Source of the DNA: Climacteris rufus
Lineage: Eukaryota; Chordata; Aves; Passeriformes; Climacteridae
Assembly (NCBI GenBank): GCA_013398175.1
Contig: VZRZ01004576.1
Location: 391,583 to 455,582, forward strand
DNA: 64,000 bases
Direction of reading: 5' to 3'
Positions 38,901 through 51,050 of this stretch are shown piece by piece (within the stretch, counting starts at the first letter, position 1; every line of letters starts with the position of its first letter). The notes beneath the pieces were generated by a model, which was not told the DNA's origin, did no database searches, and worked only from the letters and a program-made list of their open reading frames with translations. Made by a program: the position numbers and the translations under genes.

Positions 38901-40988
38901 GATGAGCTGCATTTGATAATATCATGGATGCTTTAGTTATTACAAGAGGGTTTTGGGGGTGTTCTGCTATAAGCCAAGGGCCCTCTCTGTGCACAGAGAT
39001 GCTCACTGTGCCCCAATGCACACAGGTACCACTGTGTGACACCCTGGCAACAAGAACAGGGGTGAGGCACTGAGCTAGAGGCATGCACACTGCCTGCCTA
39101 GAGGCACTCCCCTGGGCTTTAGAAAAAGTTTGTTCATATAAAGGAAAAAATCAAAACAAGACAATTACTACAACTTTCGCAAGGAATGGCACTGTAACCT
39201 TCCTCATAGTGGCTATACTAGAGATAAAAATTCACAAGAATATTAATCTGCTGTTCTTTTCACATATCCTGTGTCATAGTAAAAGCAACAGCATTGCAGA
39301 GTACGAAATGTGTTGCGTATTTCAACATGGAACATACACGAGGGCTGTTAGACTAACTAACCTAGAGACCTCTTTCATCAGCTTTTTGATCTGGTTTTAA
39401 GGATTTCACACCCTTTAGAAGGCAGTCTTGATTCAAGCAATTAACAAAGGAGTTATGAAGCAAGCAAATTGGCACAGAGGGACTATAAGACACAATCCAA
39501 GTAAAATCACTCCAGCTGCCACACATGCACACTCATATAACATCACTCAGAAAATATTCTGCAAGAACATTGCTTCAATATAAATACCTGTATGTATAAA
39601 CTTCTACTCTCCTCACTAAGACAGTTTTTGATGATTCCCTCTTAAAACAAGTCTAACAGATCTCAAAGGAAGTTTTTTTTCCAACATAAGACAATTCCCT
39701 GATGAATTTAATCACCAGCTGCTGTATTTTATCAGCACTCTTTTAAGAGCATACAAAGCTTACCTGCTTAAGTGCAGAGGTGCCAGACCACCAGCAGTTA
39801 CAAAGAAAATCTTTAGGATGTTAGTGGACAAACTGTACTTGCCAGGCAACCCTGATGTTGCAAGCAAACGCAAAAAGTGTTGTAGAAATGTTGGGCTCTC
39901 TAAATTCTCTGGTCAAAGGGTCAGGTCTGTACAACTAACTTGAGGACATCTAGGCAAGGCTGAGATGACATTAATAGGGACGATTTTAACTCTTCCTTGG
40001 GAACTTTAGCAAGACAATATTTTTAAAAAGATGGGCAGGGAAACCGTCTGTCTGAGACCACATGTCACCACAGAAACTGTAACAATGGAGAAGAAGGATC
40101 ATTCAAAAATCAGGAAGCAAATGGGAAACAGGATAGATACAAGCAGTAATATACAAGCAGTATTAGCTACACGTGTCAGGAGTCATGAACAGGTAGAAGC
40201 ATTTTTAAGTACTCTGCTCAGCAGTACTTCTGTTAAACATCTGTTTATTCACATCTCTGAATTGTATGCCTCTGCTCTGATACTTATTGTTCCTAAACAA
40301 AATCCTCAGAGGAATTTTGTACCAAAAAATAAGTTAATCTTCAAATTAGTCACTCTCAACCATTTCTATTACTACTCTTTCCAGAAGCTTGACATAAAAA
40401 AGCAGCTCTGAATTTTGAGTAAAAGGTGTCAAGTGGTAACTGTTCAGCTGAGGGGTATCCAAGGCTTGGGAAGTGCAGAGGAAAAGCTTACATGGACAGC
40501 AGGCACCAGAAAGGCAGGCTGGAGCAATGAGAGGTGGCATGTGCTGGTACCTTACAAAAACCCTGTGCCTGACAGCCTTGGTTCAACAGACCAGTACCTC
40601 CATTTTCCTCCAAAGCTAGGAAGCAATCAGGCAGTGCAAGCAAAGAAGTAGCTGCAGATGGAAAGTCAGATGAAGGCGACAGACCAAACTTGCTGGAGAG
40701 CAACCCTACCGGAGCTTTATCCCTAAACCCTCCGCCCTCTGACTTCCCGCAGGCAAGAGGGTGACTTACCACTAATAAAACATGAAAAAACATTTTAAAC
40801 ACACACAAGCTAGAGAAACAGTAAAGAAAACAGATCTATCTGTTCTCACAGTAGTCCATCTACTGCAAAAATTAAAATTATTATTTGTGGAGCATGAACA
40901 GCAAGTATGTACTATACTGGTGAGAGCCAATAACCAGAATACTATGAATTAACAATTTGCATAATGCCATCACTACAGAGGAACAAGT
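32956..40988 (-). other. IGF2BP3: IGF2BP3 intron 3, between the CR1 copy and the A-rich tract
   Basis: I recognise no exon, RNA gene or repeat family here. The only local structure noted is a tandem duplication at 35854-35896. Exon 4 was looked for here in particular and not found. Confidence 0.6.
35854..35896. repeat. Two-copy tandem duplication, 27-bp period
   Basis: ACTGTTGATTCACCTT occurs at 35855-35870 and again at 35881-35896, separated by CAACATTTTT. Each copy is preceded by a T run, so the repeating unit is about 26-27 bp. Confidence 0.8.
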
Positions 40989-41040
40989 AAAAAAAAAAAA
41001 AAAACAAAAAAAAAAAAAAAAACAAAAAAAAAAGAAAAAA
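40989..41040. repeat. Interrupted poly-A tract (poly-U in the gene transcript)
   Basis: Fifty-two bases are A except for two C and one G: runs of 16, 17, 10 and 6 A. In the minus-strand transcript this is a long U tract starting about 420 nt after the exon 3 donor. It has no L1- or SINE-like body next to it, so it looks like a simple repeat and not the tail of an insertion. Its length is likely to vary between individuals and to be error-prone in assemblies. Confidence 0.93.
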
Positions 41041-41448
41041 CCCACCACCCAAAAATAGGACTGAACCAAATTTCTGTTTCTGTAAAGGTTTTTGGCCAAG
41101 TATTTAAATACAAATTTTTATTATGTTTATTGAACTCGTACACCAAACACCAACAAGGTCCAAAATGGATGAGCTTTCGGTCAAAGAGAGTGACTGCATC
41201 AGGAAGTCAGCATTCACCAAAGAATCCATTTCAACATTTTTTATGGTTAACTCGGAGAACAGAAATGAAGGCAGTTATCTGAATTGCTTAGAAGGCTCTA
41301 TTGTTCCCTCTTCCAAAGGATTTTTCCCCAGAACAGAATGGGTGGTGTGTGCAAAGCAAGTGAAAGGTGGGGGAAGGGGAAAAGTCCTGTGGATAAAGAC
41401 AGAAACAGAAACACAGTTTTTAAGCAAAGATATAATTTTTTTAAAGTA

Positions 41449-41457
41449 ACTTCCTAC
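41449..41457 (-). other. IGF2BP3: 5' splice donor of IGF2BP exon 3
   Basis: On the minus strand the exon ends GGGAG and the intron begins GTAGGAAGT. This is a usable U1 site: GT, A at +3 and G at +4, but G rather than the consensus A at +4 and A rather than G at +5, so it is moderate rather than strong. The exon is short (49 bp), so recognition probably leans on the good acceptor. Confidence 0.82.
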
Positions 41458-41506
41458 CTCCCACTGCAAGTGAGGCGGGATATTTCTGATCTGAAGCTTC
41501 CGACTC
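41458..41506 (-). CDS. IGF2BP3: IGF2BP-family exon 3 (start of RRM2), probably IGF2BP3
   Basis: This is a 49-bp internal exon. Read on the minus strand, the first G completes a codon begun in the previous exon. The remaining 16 codons give SRKLQIRNIPPHLQWE and end exactly on a codon boundary. The peptide is the start of RRM2, roughly residues 80-95 of a protein of about 580 residues; LQIRNI is the RNP2-like strand. IGF2BP proteins are mainly cytoplasmic, with two RRMs and four KH domains, and bind mRNAs to control their stability, localisation and translation. From memory of the family, IGF2BP1 has KIQ and PPQLRWE, IGF2BP2 has KIQ and PPHLQWE, and IGF2BP3 has KLQ and PPHLQWE, so IGF2BP3 fits best. 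The 49-bp length and the phase agree with exon 3 as I recall it. Family assignment is near certain. The paralogue call rests on one or two residues and is less secure. No other exon of the gene was recognised in the window. Confidence 0.9.
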
Positions 41507-41540
41507 CTGCAGATAAAGAAAATAGTTTTTAAAAAAATGC
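41507..41540 (-). other. IGF2BP3: 3' splice acceptor and pyrimidine tract of IGF2BP exon 3
   Basis: On the minus strand this reads as two T-rich runs followed by TATTTTCTTTATCTGCAG immediately before the exon. It is a textbook acceptor: CAG at the boundary, a pyrimidine-rich tract, and no competing AG within the last 16 bases before it. Confidence 0.88.
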
Positions 41541-44369
41541 AAAGAAAACATTATTGCAAGATAGACTATACATAGCAGTGTCATACATTTAAGCATCTGT
41601 CATACTAAGAGGGGCAAAACCAAATACAGAATTCAAAAAACCAACAGATCGCTGAGGGGGGAATGTCAGGTCAAAACCATTTCAAGTCCAAAGAACTGTT
41701 ACAGAAATACTTGTTACACATTTGACAGCTGTTACATTTCATGGAGCCTCCACTTTTCTTGAAGAGTATTTCTATTTTAGCTTGAAGGCCTCCAGTATCT
41801 AATTCTCTGTTATAAATGGGTGTGGTAATCCCATGTATTTGTACAGGGCTCTCCTTCACACACTTTAGGAATTTTTGTTATTTTGTTTTCTAAATTCACC
41901 AAGACGATGTTTCAAGATTTTACATTCCTTCAAGGTAGGGAATATGAATTTGAATGACTACATTTATTTATTAAAATATCAAGTTTTTCCTTAATCTAAC
42001 ACTGGACTATTTTCTAATATTTACATGACTAACATTCTTCATCCCTGATTGGAAGGAGAGGTAAGAGTCAGTAAATTCATTGTATTTTCACCCCAAATTT
42101 ACATCGGTTTTCACTTATCTAGTAAACAAAACATTCACTTTGAAGTGATACTGCAAAGCCTGGCAGTGTGCTGGCTGCCTTCACAGCCAAGTCCTTTGTC
42201 TTCTTCCTTCCCCCAAAGTGAGAGAACAAATAAATGCCAGAGATGCCACGAAACCCTTGGGATTTACAAGAATGTGTAGATTAACACAGTTTCGGCTGGG
42301 CTCAGGTACATTGAGCCAGTAGGGTCAGCCTGGCCATCCTGAGAAGCTCTGGGGAAGGGAGAGGGGACAACCGAGAGCAGTTGAGGCTTAGAAGGTCTCA
42401 AGTGCATTTTGGTTCACACCAAAGCAGCTAAAATAAGTGTCTTGAGTTCAAACACTCAGTCTTACTTCACATTTTAATTGCTCAATAACGACCTGTCTCA
42501 GAAAAAAATGCTTCACATTTTAAGGACTTTTTATAACAGGTGAGCTTGTACAAGCCAAAGAAGTCTTGCAGCAAAGCAAGTTTTTAGAGATGTTCCTGTC
42601 TAGCAATAAAATCAAAAGCTTTCCTTTTCGCCCCCAAATCCTTTTAAAATACACTCCTTTCCCTAACACCACCACCTACCCAGGCCTGCAGTGAGTGTTT
42701 TACATCTCAAAATGCTCTTCTCAACAGGCTTTGTTCGAGGCACAGCCAGAGGTTACAGCACAAAGCCACCTTACCCAAACTGCTCCTCACATGGAGGTGT
42801 CACCCCCAACACTACAGCGACCAGGAGATCAAGCAACAAATGTGCTTTGGCCAGAAAATGGAAACAGGTCTTAGTTTTGTATCATTTCTCAGCTGCTTTC
42901 ACTCCCTCTCAAGCAAGTAGGAGAAGATTTCAGCATTTGATCATATAAATAGGCAAGGAAGGGAGAACGAAAACCCAAACCACACACAACCCGGTTATGG
43001 TTTCATTTTCAATAAAGCAAGGAAACCCAGGAGCTGCTCCACTATAACAGAGAGAGCAGAAAATTTCCCTGAAGTCTGCAAAGTTTTCCTTAAAATGTAA
43101 TCTCACCTAGCGATACTGCTTCAAAACAGTCACCCTAAAGCAGTGATATACTGTTCTGAATTATCAAAATAATCTCACACAGCAACCTGAAACTTGGAAG
43201 CTGGGTCCTAAAGCAGAACATAAAAGGGGATGTTCATTCAATATTAAAAATACTGGGATATTTTAATACATCAAAACCCCAAACCACAAAATTGGCAGCC
43301 AATACACTATTCAAGGTGCTTCAAAACTGTGTTGTGCCATTACTCTCTCACACTTGTAGGTTCAAATTAAAATTCATGAGTTTCATAGCAAGGAGTGCCA
43401 TTCACAGAAGGATCTGAGCCCAGCAGCCCTGCCACCACACCAGCAGCAGGTCTCACGCCAGCCCCACACCCAGGTTTGGCCACAAATACTCACACTGAGC
43501 AGGGTATTTCTGCTGGTGAGAAGGGAAGGGGGGGAAAGTCCTCTCCAGAAGCACTTATGCAAGTTTCACACAGCTACCACCTCACATTTCACTTCAGAAG
43601 GAAAACCTACATATCTTCTCTACTGCTCAACATCTGAAAGATGGACCAAACCCAAGCAATCTCTGCTTGTATTCATCTAATGCTGGGGACTAGCACAAGA
43701 TTTGGCAATGGGTTTTTTAATTCCCACATGACTTCAACGGACTGAAAAGTTTAACACAATTCAAAACTTAAGCCAGCCAACATTTGTAGCACAAAAATAA
43801 CTTGAACATCCTGAAAAGAAGGAAGGGAGATGAGCAAGGAAGAAATACCACTTTAAAATTACTGGTTCCCCTACCACATTCATAACAGCCAAAGGCAACG
43901 GCAAGCTAAGTACAAAACAGGTAAGAGTCCTGTTGTGCACCTCAATTTATGGCAATAGTGAGACACCTATTGTACAAAATTGAAAGGTCACTCCAAAAAC
44001 ACAAGGATAGCTATAAACACACCATTTAACTTGGAACTATTTGTACCTTCATCAGTTTCTTGGCTGCAAGTAATTTTAACTTGTCACCCAGTGCACAAGT
44101 TTGAAATCTGCTGTTTACTGATGCATGTGAAAATTCAATTTATTTTTATACATTATTTCTGTACCACAATTAGCAATAGGGAAAAAAAATAATTGAATAA
44201 AGCTTTGCATGGCCAAGAGAGAAATCACACAGGACCAGCATAAAAGATCGGGCACATCTGAGCTTTCACCATTTCATTTACTATTAGCCCCCATCTAAGA
44301 AGTCCTAACATATTACTTAAGACTGCCTGAAAGTACACAAAGCTTGTACCCTCTTTCCCCCTGTACCCT
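41541..44369 (-). other. IGF2BP3: IGF2BP3 intron 2, segment nearest exon 3
   Basis: This is intronic sequence upstream of exon 3 in the transcript. I saw no exon-like segment with flanking splice sites and no recognisable repeat. The 60-bp stretch near 42280-42340 is somewhat GC-richer but matches nothing I know. Open frames here are short and look like chance. Confidence 0.7.
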
Positions 44370-44720
44370 TCTCCACTCTCAGAAAGGAGAGCTGGAAACG
44401 ACCCCGTCGTTCCTCTGTTCCCAGGAGCAGCAGGAGCAGCAAGCAGAGCGCGCGTCTCCCCTCGCGCAGCGCTCCTCCCGTCCTCCTCCCGCGCCCCTCG
44501 CTGCAGGGCAGCGCCAGGGATTTTGCAGGTGCTCTCCCTACTGCTTCCAAGAGAGCCCATGGAAAATCAGCCCTCAAATTCCTCGAGGAAAATCCCAAAC
44601 CAAACGCCAGCACGCAGCAGAGAGGAAGGGACAAAGCTGGGTCCTGACTGAATTTAGCGGAGCGGCAACGCCTTCCACGAGGGTGGGTTCTGACTGCAGA
44701 CAGCGCTCTTGTACAGAGCC
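44370..44720. promoter_or_regulatory. Intragenic CpG-dense patch (44.4 kb), about 2.9 kb upstream of exon 3
   Basis: I count about 14 CpGs between 44391 and 44520, including GAGCGCGCGTCTCC and CTCGCGCAGCGCTCC, with a sparser tail to 44720. It lies in intron 2 upstream of exon 3 in the direction of transcription, so it could in principle serve an internal promoter whose transcripts begin after the RRM1-coding exons. That is inference only. The open frames across it (up to 164 codons) resemble nothing known and are best explained by composition. Confidence 0.45.
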
Positions 44721-47700
44721 AAAACTCCACACAATAGGAGGGGAGAGGAAAGAGGAAAGTTCAGAGCATCTTCCTGGAAGCACACTCCCGTGTCAGACAC
44801 TGTTAGCTCTTGCAGGATGCTCTCTGTCTTCCTCATGACCCTGTTTTCTTTGGCAGTGTACAGCATATGCAAAGATCCTATCGTGATTGCATCCCAGGCA
44901 GCAGAACCCCACAGTTTTGTTACGTTCTGCTTTGAAATAATCTCAAGTTTTGCTACTTTACAACTGCTTGCAGTCACACTATCAGTGTAATACAAGAAAT
45001 AGTCATTTCTCATCCCATGAAGGCATTTTCTTGCAATAGTTTCACTTAATATATAGCTCACCTGGTTTAAAATCCTTAGCAAAACCCTGCCAGCATCTCT
45101 CATCAGTGTGACTCACATAAGCCTTGTGTATGCACTTTTTCCAGTTTAAGCAGATTTCTTAGTTCGTTTCTCCCATTCTACATAGGCATTACAAGTAGAT
45201 GTCAAGTGAAAAAAATCTGGGCAAATTTTGTTTGTGCTCTGTATCATAGGAAGGTTTTGGAAAGCTACCTACATTCACAGTACATGGATAGGTATTCCCA
45301 ATGATTTCTCTTTTTCAAAGATACCCAATAAAAAGTGTTTTGGGTAAGAAGAAAACACACTTCCCTGGTTTCTGTTCAAGACAGGTCCATAAGTAATTTT
45401 TTGGCAATAATTTACTTTTCTTAAGAGGAATTACACATTCTGATTTGATTAATTGCACACATTCTAATTCTTCTTTTCAGGTACTCTCCAGGTAACAGGA
45501 TTCAGTTACTTTAAACCACTGCTGGTGACCATGTGCCAACATATTTATTCTGGGGATGTTGAGACATGGAGCCTTGTGTTTGGGTGACACAGATACCTCT
45601 GCAACACTGAAAGCAGGTGAAACAAAAAGCTGTCCTTGTGCCCCTTCATCAGGAAAGCAGTGTATTTGTGCTACATGTGTGCAGAGACAGAAAGGGCAAA
45701 GTACCATAAAGATGGATAATTTACAAAAAGCCATCTTAGTGATCTCTGAAGGGGTAATCTCTCTTACGTCAACACAGAGAACAAACATGCACAGGGACAC
45801 CCAGCACTCCCAACCCACAAAAACCCTCCACACATATGACACAATACTAAACATGTCTTAGGAAAAAGCTAGTGGGAGAAAGAAAATGCTGAAATTGTGG
45901 CTTTTCTTTCATATATACCCTTCCCTTCTCTCTCTGCCCTCACTATATACACGCCAGGGTCTTTTCCTACAACATATCAATTTTTCCTGGAGTTAAAAGG
46001 GTCTCCAAATTGTCTATTTTTGCATCCCTGTATTAAATCTCACTATACACTTTCACTATTACAATCTCAGTATATGCTTTTTACGACATTTAGCAAAGGC
46101 AAATCACAAGCACCTCCCCTTAAGGGAAAATAATTTTAAATAAGAGAAGACAGACAATTATAAAGCAAAGAACTATAAAGTATCATGCTTTTGCTCACAG
46201 TCACAATTTTTTTTGTGTCTCATAGATGTGTCAAAAATTGACTCTTTCAGAGGGATAGTATCAGAGTGACTGCATTTCCACACAGTTGTACCTATATTCC
46301 TACCAGACCCTTCTCACCAACCCCCCCCAAGAGATGTGCTGCCTCCCGCTCCTTAATTCCCATTTCTCAACAATAACACCACTTAATAGTCTCTTATTTC
46401 AGCAGCCATACGAACTACACACAACATTAATGCCTTAAACCCACAAAGCACAAACCTACTCCTTTTAAACAAGAGCCTATGGAAAAAGAGTTAAACATGT
46501 TTGAAAGGAGATCAAGTGAACATCGACAATGTTAGTCCATTCAACTGTTTGAACTCAATACCTATGGGATAGAAAGCAAATGGTCTACCTTTTCCACTCT
46601 TAGGAGCGTGCAAAGAGCAAGTGCTTATTCAGTTCATCCATTCTAGGTCTGTACTGCCATGCTGGTTACCTGGAAGAAGCCTTGGCACCTCACCCCACTG
46701 GCACAGACGCAGAGTGTGGCAGAACCCCCAGCAGCACCTCCCAGCTCTGACAGCTGCACGTGGTGCCACTGCCAGCCCACCCACCAAACCCACCACTTTT
46801 CTCCCCGAGCTCCAAAGAGCTTCATGAAAACAAAAATTGTCAATTCTCGGGCTTACTTCACTGACAACCCAAACTGAACATGGGCAGCTGGAGATGAAAC
46901 GTTAAAAAAAACCACCACACAGCAAAAAAACCTTGCATGGAGTGTGGGTAATGACATACGGTAGGAAATAAGTTTTGTTTGAGAAGTCCTGACAGGAACA
47001 GCCATAGAAACAAAGTTAGGAACACTTATAGCCAAAGAGAAAACTGTTGGTAATCAACTGAATTTATAGGGAAGGGAAAGAGGTATCTTATTGTTTACTC
47101 TGTTGCCAGCAAAAGAAAAACAGGCAAGAAAAACCCACACAAAACTACCCCCACACAGACTTCATTAGTTTCTCCCCCTCGGATTGCTTCAAGTAGCTGA
47201 TGCTTGGTCACAACAGAGTGAATCAGTGTTTTTAATACTCTTCTAGTGGGAAGAAAAAAAAAAAGAAATCAAGTTTACAGGACAAAATAAATAATCCTTA
47301 ACTCTCAATTTAGATCAGTATAGCTGGGGAAAAGAGCAGTGGCTTTCTAGTTACAGCGTGAGGGAGGGGGGAGTCTCATTTCCTTCATGGTGAACATAGG
47401 TAAAGATAAAGATTGAGCCACTGGAGTGGCTTGTCCTGCAAAAGGTGCTGTAGTCTCTGCCAGCCCCCTGACTTCATACAAATTCTGTGGGTTTAAGCCA
47501 TCTTTGCACTCTTTTTAAGCTGTTCACCTTTGATTTCTAAAAGTACCTAGCAAGCAGCAGTAAGTCCATTCAAAGAAAGCTTATTGAATGGATATTCTAA
47601 GCCATTTTTTTACATGTAAAATTTTAGATGCGTATACCCATGCAATTATAGACCTCAATTTGCTTTTCCCCAACAAGTTCTGATAAATACAAAACCAAAG

Positions 47701-48284
47701 GATCACAATTTCAACCTAAAAAAAAAGGTATTCTGAATCTCTTTTGAATACAAACTCAGCTTGAGCTAAGTGACAAACAGAGGTGTTTATATCACTTATA
47801 TTAAATGGTATTTCATTTCTAGTATTTATTACGAGGCAAACTGATGACACAGTTGCCACTTTTTATCAAATCAAGCCATTAGCTTGTGAAACAGACAGTT
47901 CATCTTGATGAATTTACCTTGCAGAAGAAAGGAGAATGGTTTCAGATACTAACTTGTTAAGAAACATCACTACTTTTTATTTCTACACACTGATCTGGTC
48001 AGCACAATACTTGAAGAGGAAATGTTATTGCTCCAATTTCAGACCCAATTCAGCAATTCAAGCAGACAAAGCTTGCCTAAGCCACAGGCAAACTGCAGCA
48101 ATACTTCTCTTTGTGTTGACTCATTTAATCCCAGACCCAGATTTAAAAGCAGCCTGTACTACCACTCAGAATAAGGATTTTCCATAAAATTTAGACAAAG
48201 AAATTTTTTTCTCAAAGCTCATGCAAGACATAATAGTTGGCTCCCAACTACACTTTTCCCCTTTCATCTTGCACATACAACCCA
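44721..48284 (-). other. IGF2BP3: IGF2BP3 intron 2 between two CpG patches
   Basis: No exon or repeat family is recognised. A 149-codon minus-strand frame (44654-45103) covers part of it and has no recognisable similarity. Exon 2 was not found here. Confidence 0.6.
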
Positions 48285-48560
48285 CCAAAGCGGCCGCTTT
48301 GGAGAAGTGCATTATCTCAGCATTCAGAATGAAAATCTGACTCTTGGATTACCTCACAGATGCCTCTGTGCTGATCACATTTCCCAGCAGTGCCTGCAGA
48401 GCCCGGGGTTTGTTCACTACCTCTGCCCAGGCCGGGCAGTCAGAGGGCCGCGCGCGGGGCCAGCGCAGCCCCAAAGGCACGGCCGAGGGGCTGGGCACGG
48501 ACAGGGCTGGGCTCTCCTGGCAGCAGCAACTGGAGCACTCCAAACTACCTGCGTGTCTGA
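48285..48560. promoter_or_regulatory. Intragenic CpG-enriched patch (48.4 kb)
   Basis: I count about 12 CpGs between 48285 and 48510, including a GCGGCCGC palindrome at 48291-48298 and GGGCCGCGCGCGGGG near 48448. It is weaker than the patches at 22 and 44.4 kb. A regulatory role is possible but unproven. Confidence 0.4.
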
Positions 48561-51033
48561 ACACACTGACAGCTCAAGAAACACAACCAGGAGACTCATA
48601 TTGGCACATCCAAGCTGCACCATGCAAAACAGGCAAATGGAGAGATGTAAGCCCAGCCACGGTCCTTGTGTTTATGTGGATTAGCTGGATGGGAGGCTCT
48701 CACCTGTTCCCATTTGCTTTAGGATTTTAGCCTGACAATTCTTCACATCACTAATTAGACTAAAAGCTTACATTCATTATTTGTGAATTCCCCTGAGTGG
48801 ACCATAAAGGCATTTTAAAAAGAGAATTCTAAAGATTCTGCCATTACCATATTAATGTTGAATTTTTCATTTTAAAAAACCTTACATCTTTCAGGTGTTG
48901 TTAATGAGAGAAGGCTGTTATGACTTTTTTTTTAATTCAAGAATTAAGCACTGCTTTAAATTTGATGGGAAATTCTAGTGTTCTTTAGAAAAATGGACCT
49001 ACCTTTGTGGTTTGTGACATTTAAGGTTGGGTTGGTTTTGGGTTTGGTTTCTTCCCCTCCATTTGGTGTGGGGTGAGGGTGTATGTGTGTTTTTTTCTAA
49101 ATGCCACATTTTCTCTTTCCTCCTCCCCTGAGCAGGGGTCTCTATTCCTTTAACAACTGTACTATTGAGCTGATTTTGTTAACCAAACTTTTTCAAGCTA
49201 TGGTCACTTCCCACTTATTCTCTCACCCCACCACTAACTTGCAACTAACTGGGATGTGGATTAAAGTGAAAACATTCATGAGGTATAAGACAGACTAAAA
49301 ATTAACACCTTGAAAAGCAAAAATACTTCTAAACATACAAAAAAATTTGGTTTGCTTAATATCCTGACCAGGATGAACTACTAATAAATTAATGATGGGA
49401 CATAGCACTCATCTTTTCTCTTGCTTCTCCCTACCAAGCCTTTTCTTCAGCCACCAAAATAGCCAAAGGCTTCTTCTCTCTCATCACCTGTTTTCCTGGT
49501 GCCCACGGGGGCTACTACTTGAAGCAGTCACTATTTCCATTACAAACCAGCTGCAACAATCTACATCAGCTGTAAGCAGCAGCTCCAGACTGACACTTGC
49601 ATAGGGTGCCCCTACAGTGTGTGGCCATGTTAGGGGCTGGGGAGCAGTAGATTAAAAAAAAAAACAAAGTCTTATTTTTCCCCTTTTTTAAATTTTAATT
49701 TCCAGTGAATTCAGCTCCCTTTAAAGAGCCCAAGGAGCAAAAAGAAATGTTGCAGGATACTTCAGTGTCATTTCTGAAGCAAAAAAGGTACCAGCACGGC
49801 AATAATTAAAAAGCCAACAAAATACTTTGTTCTAAGCAACTGCTGGATAAAGCCTCACAGTGTTTTTACTTTGCATGTCTTCCCAACTACCATCTCTTAC
49901 TCCACAGGAGTTTGCAAACCAGTTAGAAACCCAATGGAAATGAGTGACACAGATAGCATGTACTTACTATGTGAAATTTTGGCAACTTTTTTTGGTATGG
50001 GAGGTATGGCACCAGATTAGATCTCATCTAACAATAACTCAGTGATTCACCCTTCTCAGACTGAAATATCTAAATAAAATTAGCAGCACTGGCAGACGAA
50101 GTCGGTAGCCACCATGCTGCTGAGACCAACTGCTCAGCCACGAGCAGAGTGTGCAGAGAGCATCGGAAATGCTTTCCAGATTCCTCACACCACAGCCCTA
50201 GACAGGGAGTCCAACCTATTTTGGTCTCTTTCAGGTCACACTTCGGTGAAACTACGGTTGTTCATACTCAATTTGAGTTCACTCCACGCTGCAGATTAAA
50301 CAAATTCAGTTCTGCTTTGGGGTGGGGGGGCTGGAGGGGAAACAAAATAGCAAGAGTTGCTCCTTTATACACTTATAACATTTAATTGCACGACTTCTGT
50401 TACACAATCTCAGCATTTGCTACTTTCTTTTTTGCTATTAAATATCCAATTTAAAACATTCAGGTTGAGAACAAGTTGCTTCAGAACTTAAACTGAGTGT
50501 GGCATGACGGTAGTTCAGCGCCTCATCTCACTCCTCCACCGCCTCACTGTGTCACCTCACACACACACTTTTTAAAGAAAAACCTGTTTGCTGCCTCTCT
50601 CAGGCTACTTGACAAAAACTGACACAAATTAATGTCCAATTCCTAAAATTATCCCAGTAAACAAAGATTCCTGGGGGAAATGGAAACACTGAAACACTCA
50701 TGCTGCTGAAGACAACATTTAATTTCAAAAAACTTACATGCTATAACTAAAATAACTGAAATATCCCCTCGGTCTGATTTTAAGTGCATATGTAAACTTC
50801 AGCTGACATTTTCAAGTCTCTTCCATGATATAAAAGGATATTAACAAGGGCAAACTACTTCATTTAGGCAACCGTCTATATAATATCTAAAAATATGAAT
50901 AGTCCTAGTGCTTAAAAGAACAAAAAAACCTAAAAGCAAAATTAACAAGAAGAACACAGAGTAAGTGAAGTTTCAGTTGTACAGCCACAGGTTTCAGGCT
51001 CTTTCCAGTGTTCAGAACCACTCAAAGAATTTA

Positions 51034-51050
51034 GTGTGTGTGCGTGTGTG
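51034..51050. repeat. Short interrupted TG dinucleotide repeat
   Basis: A TG run of about 17 bases with one C substitution, GTGTGTGTGCGTGTGTG. It is too short to be strongly polymorphic. Confidence 0.85.

Noticed and set aside
44344..45103. 164-codon plus and 149-codon minus frames around the 44.4 kb CpG patch
   Set aside because: GC-rich sequence favours open frames. The translations are low-complexity or unrecognised and lack clear splice context.
46594..46603. AGTGGAAAAG followed by GTAGAC on the minus strand, like the first bases of IGF2BP exon 2
   Set aside because: Only about ten bases match. The rest of the expected 61-bp exon (encoding the VELHGK segment) is absent.
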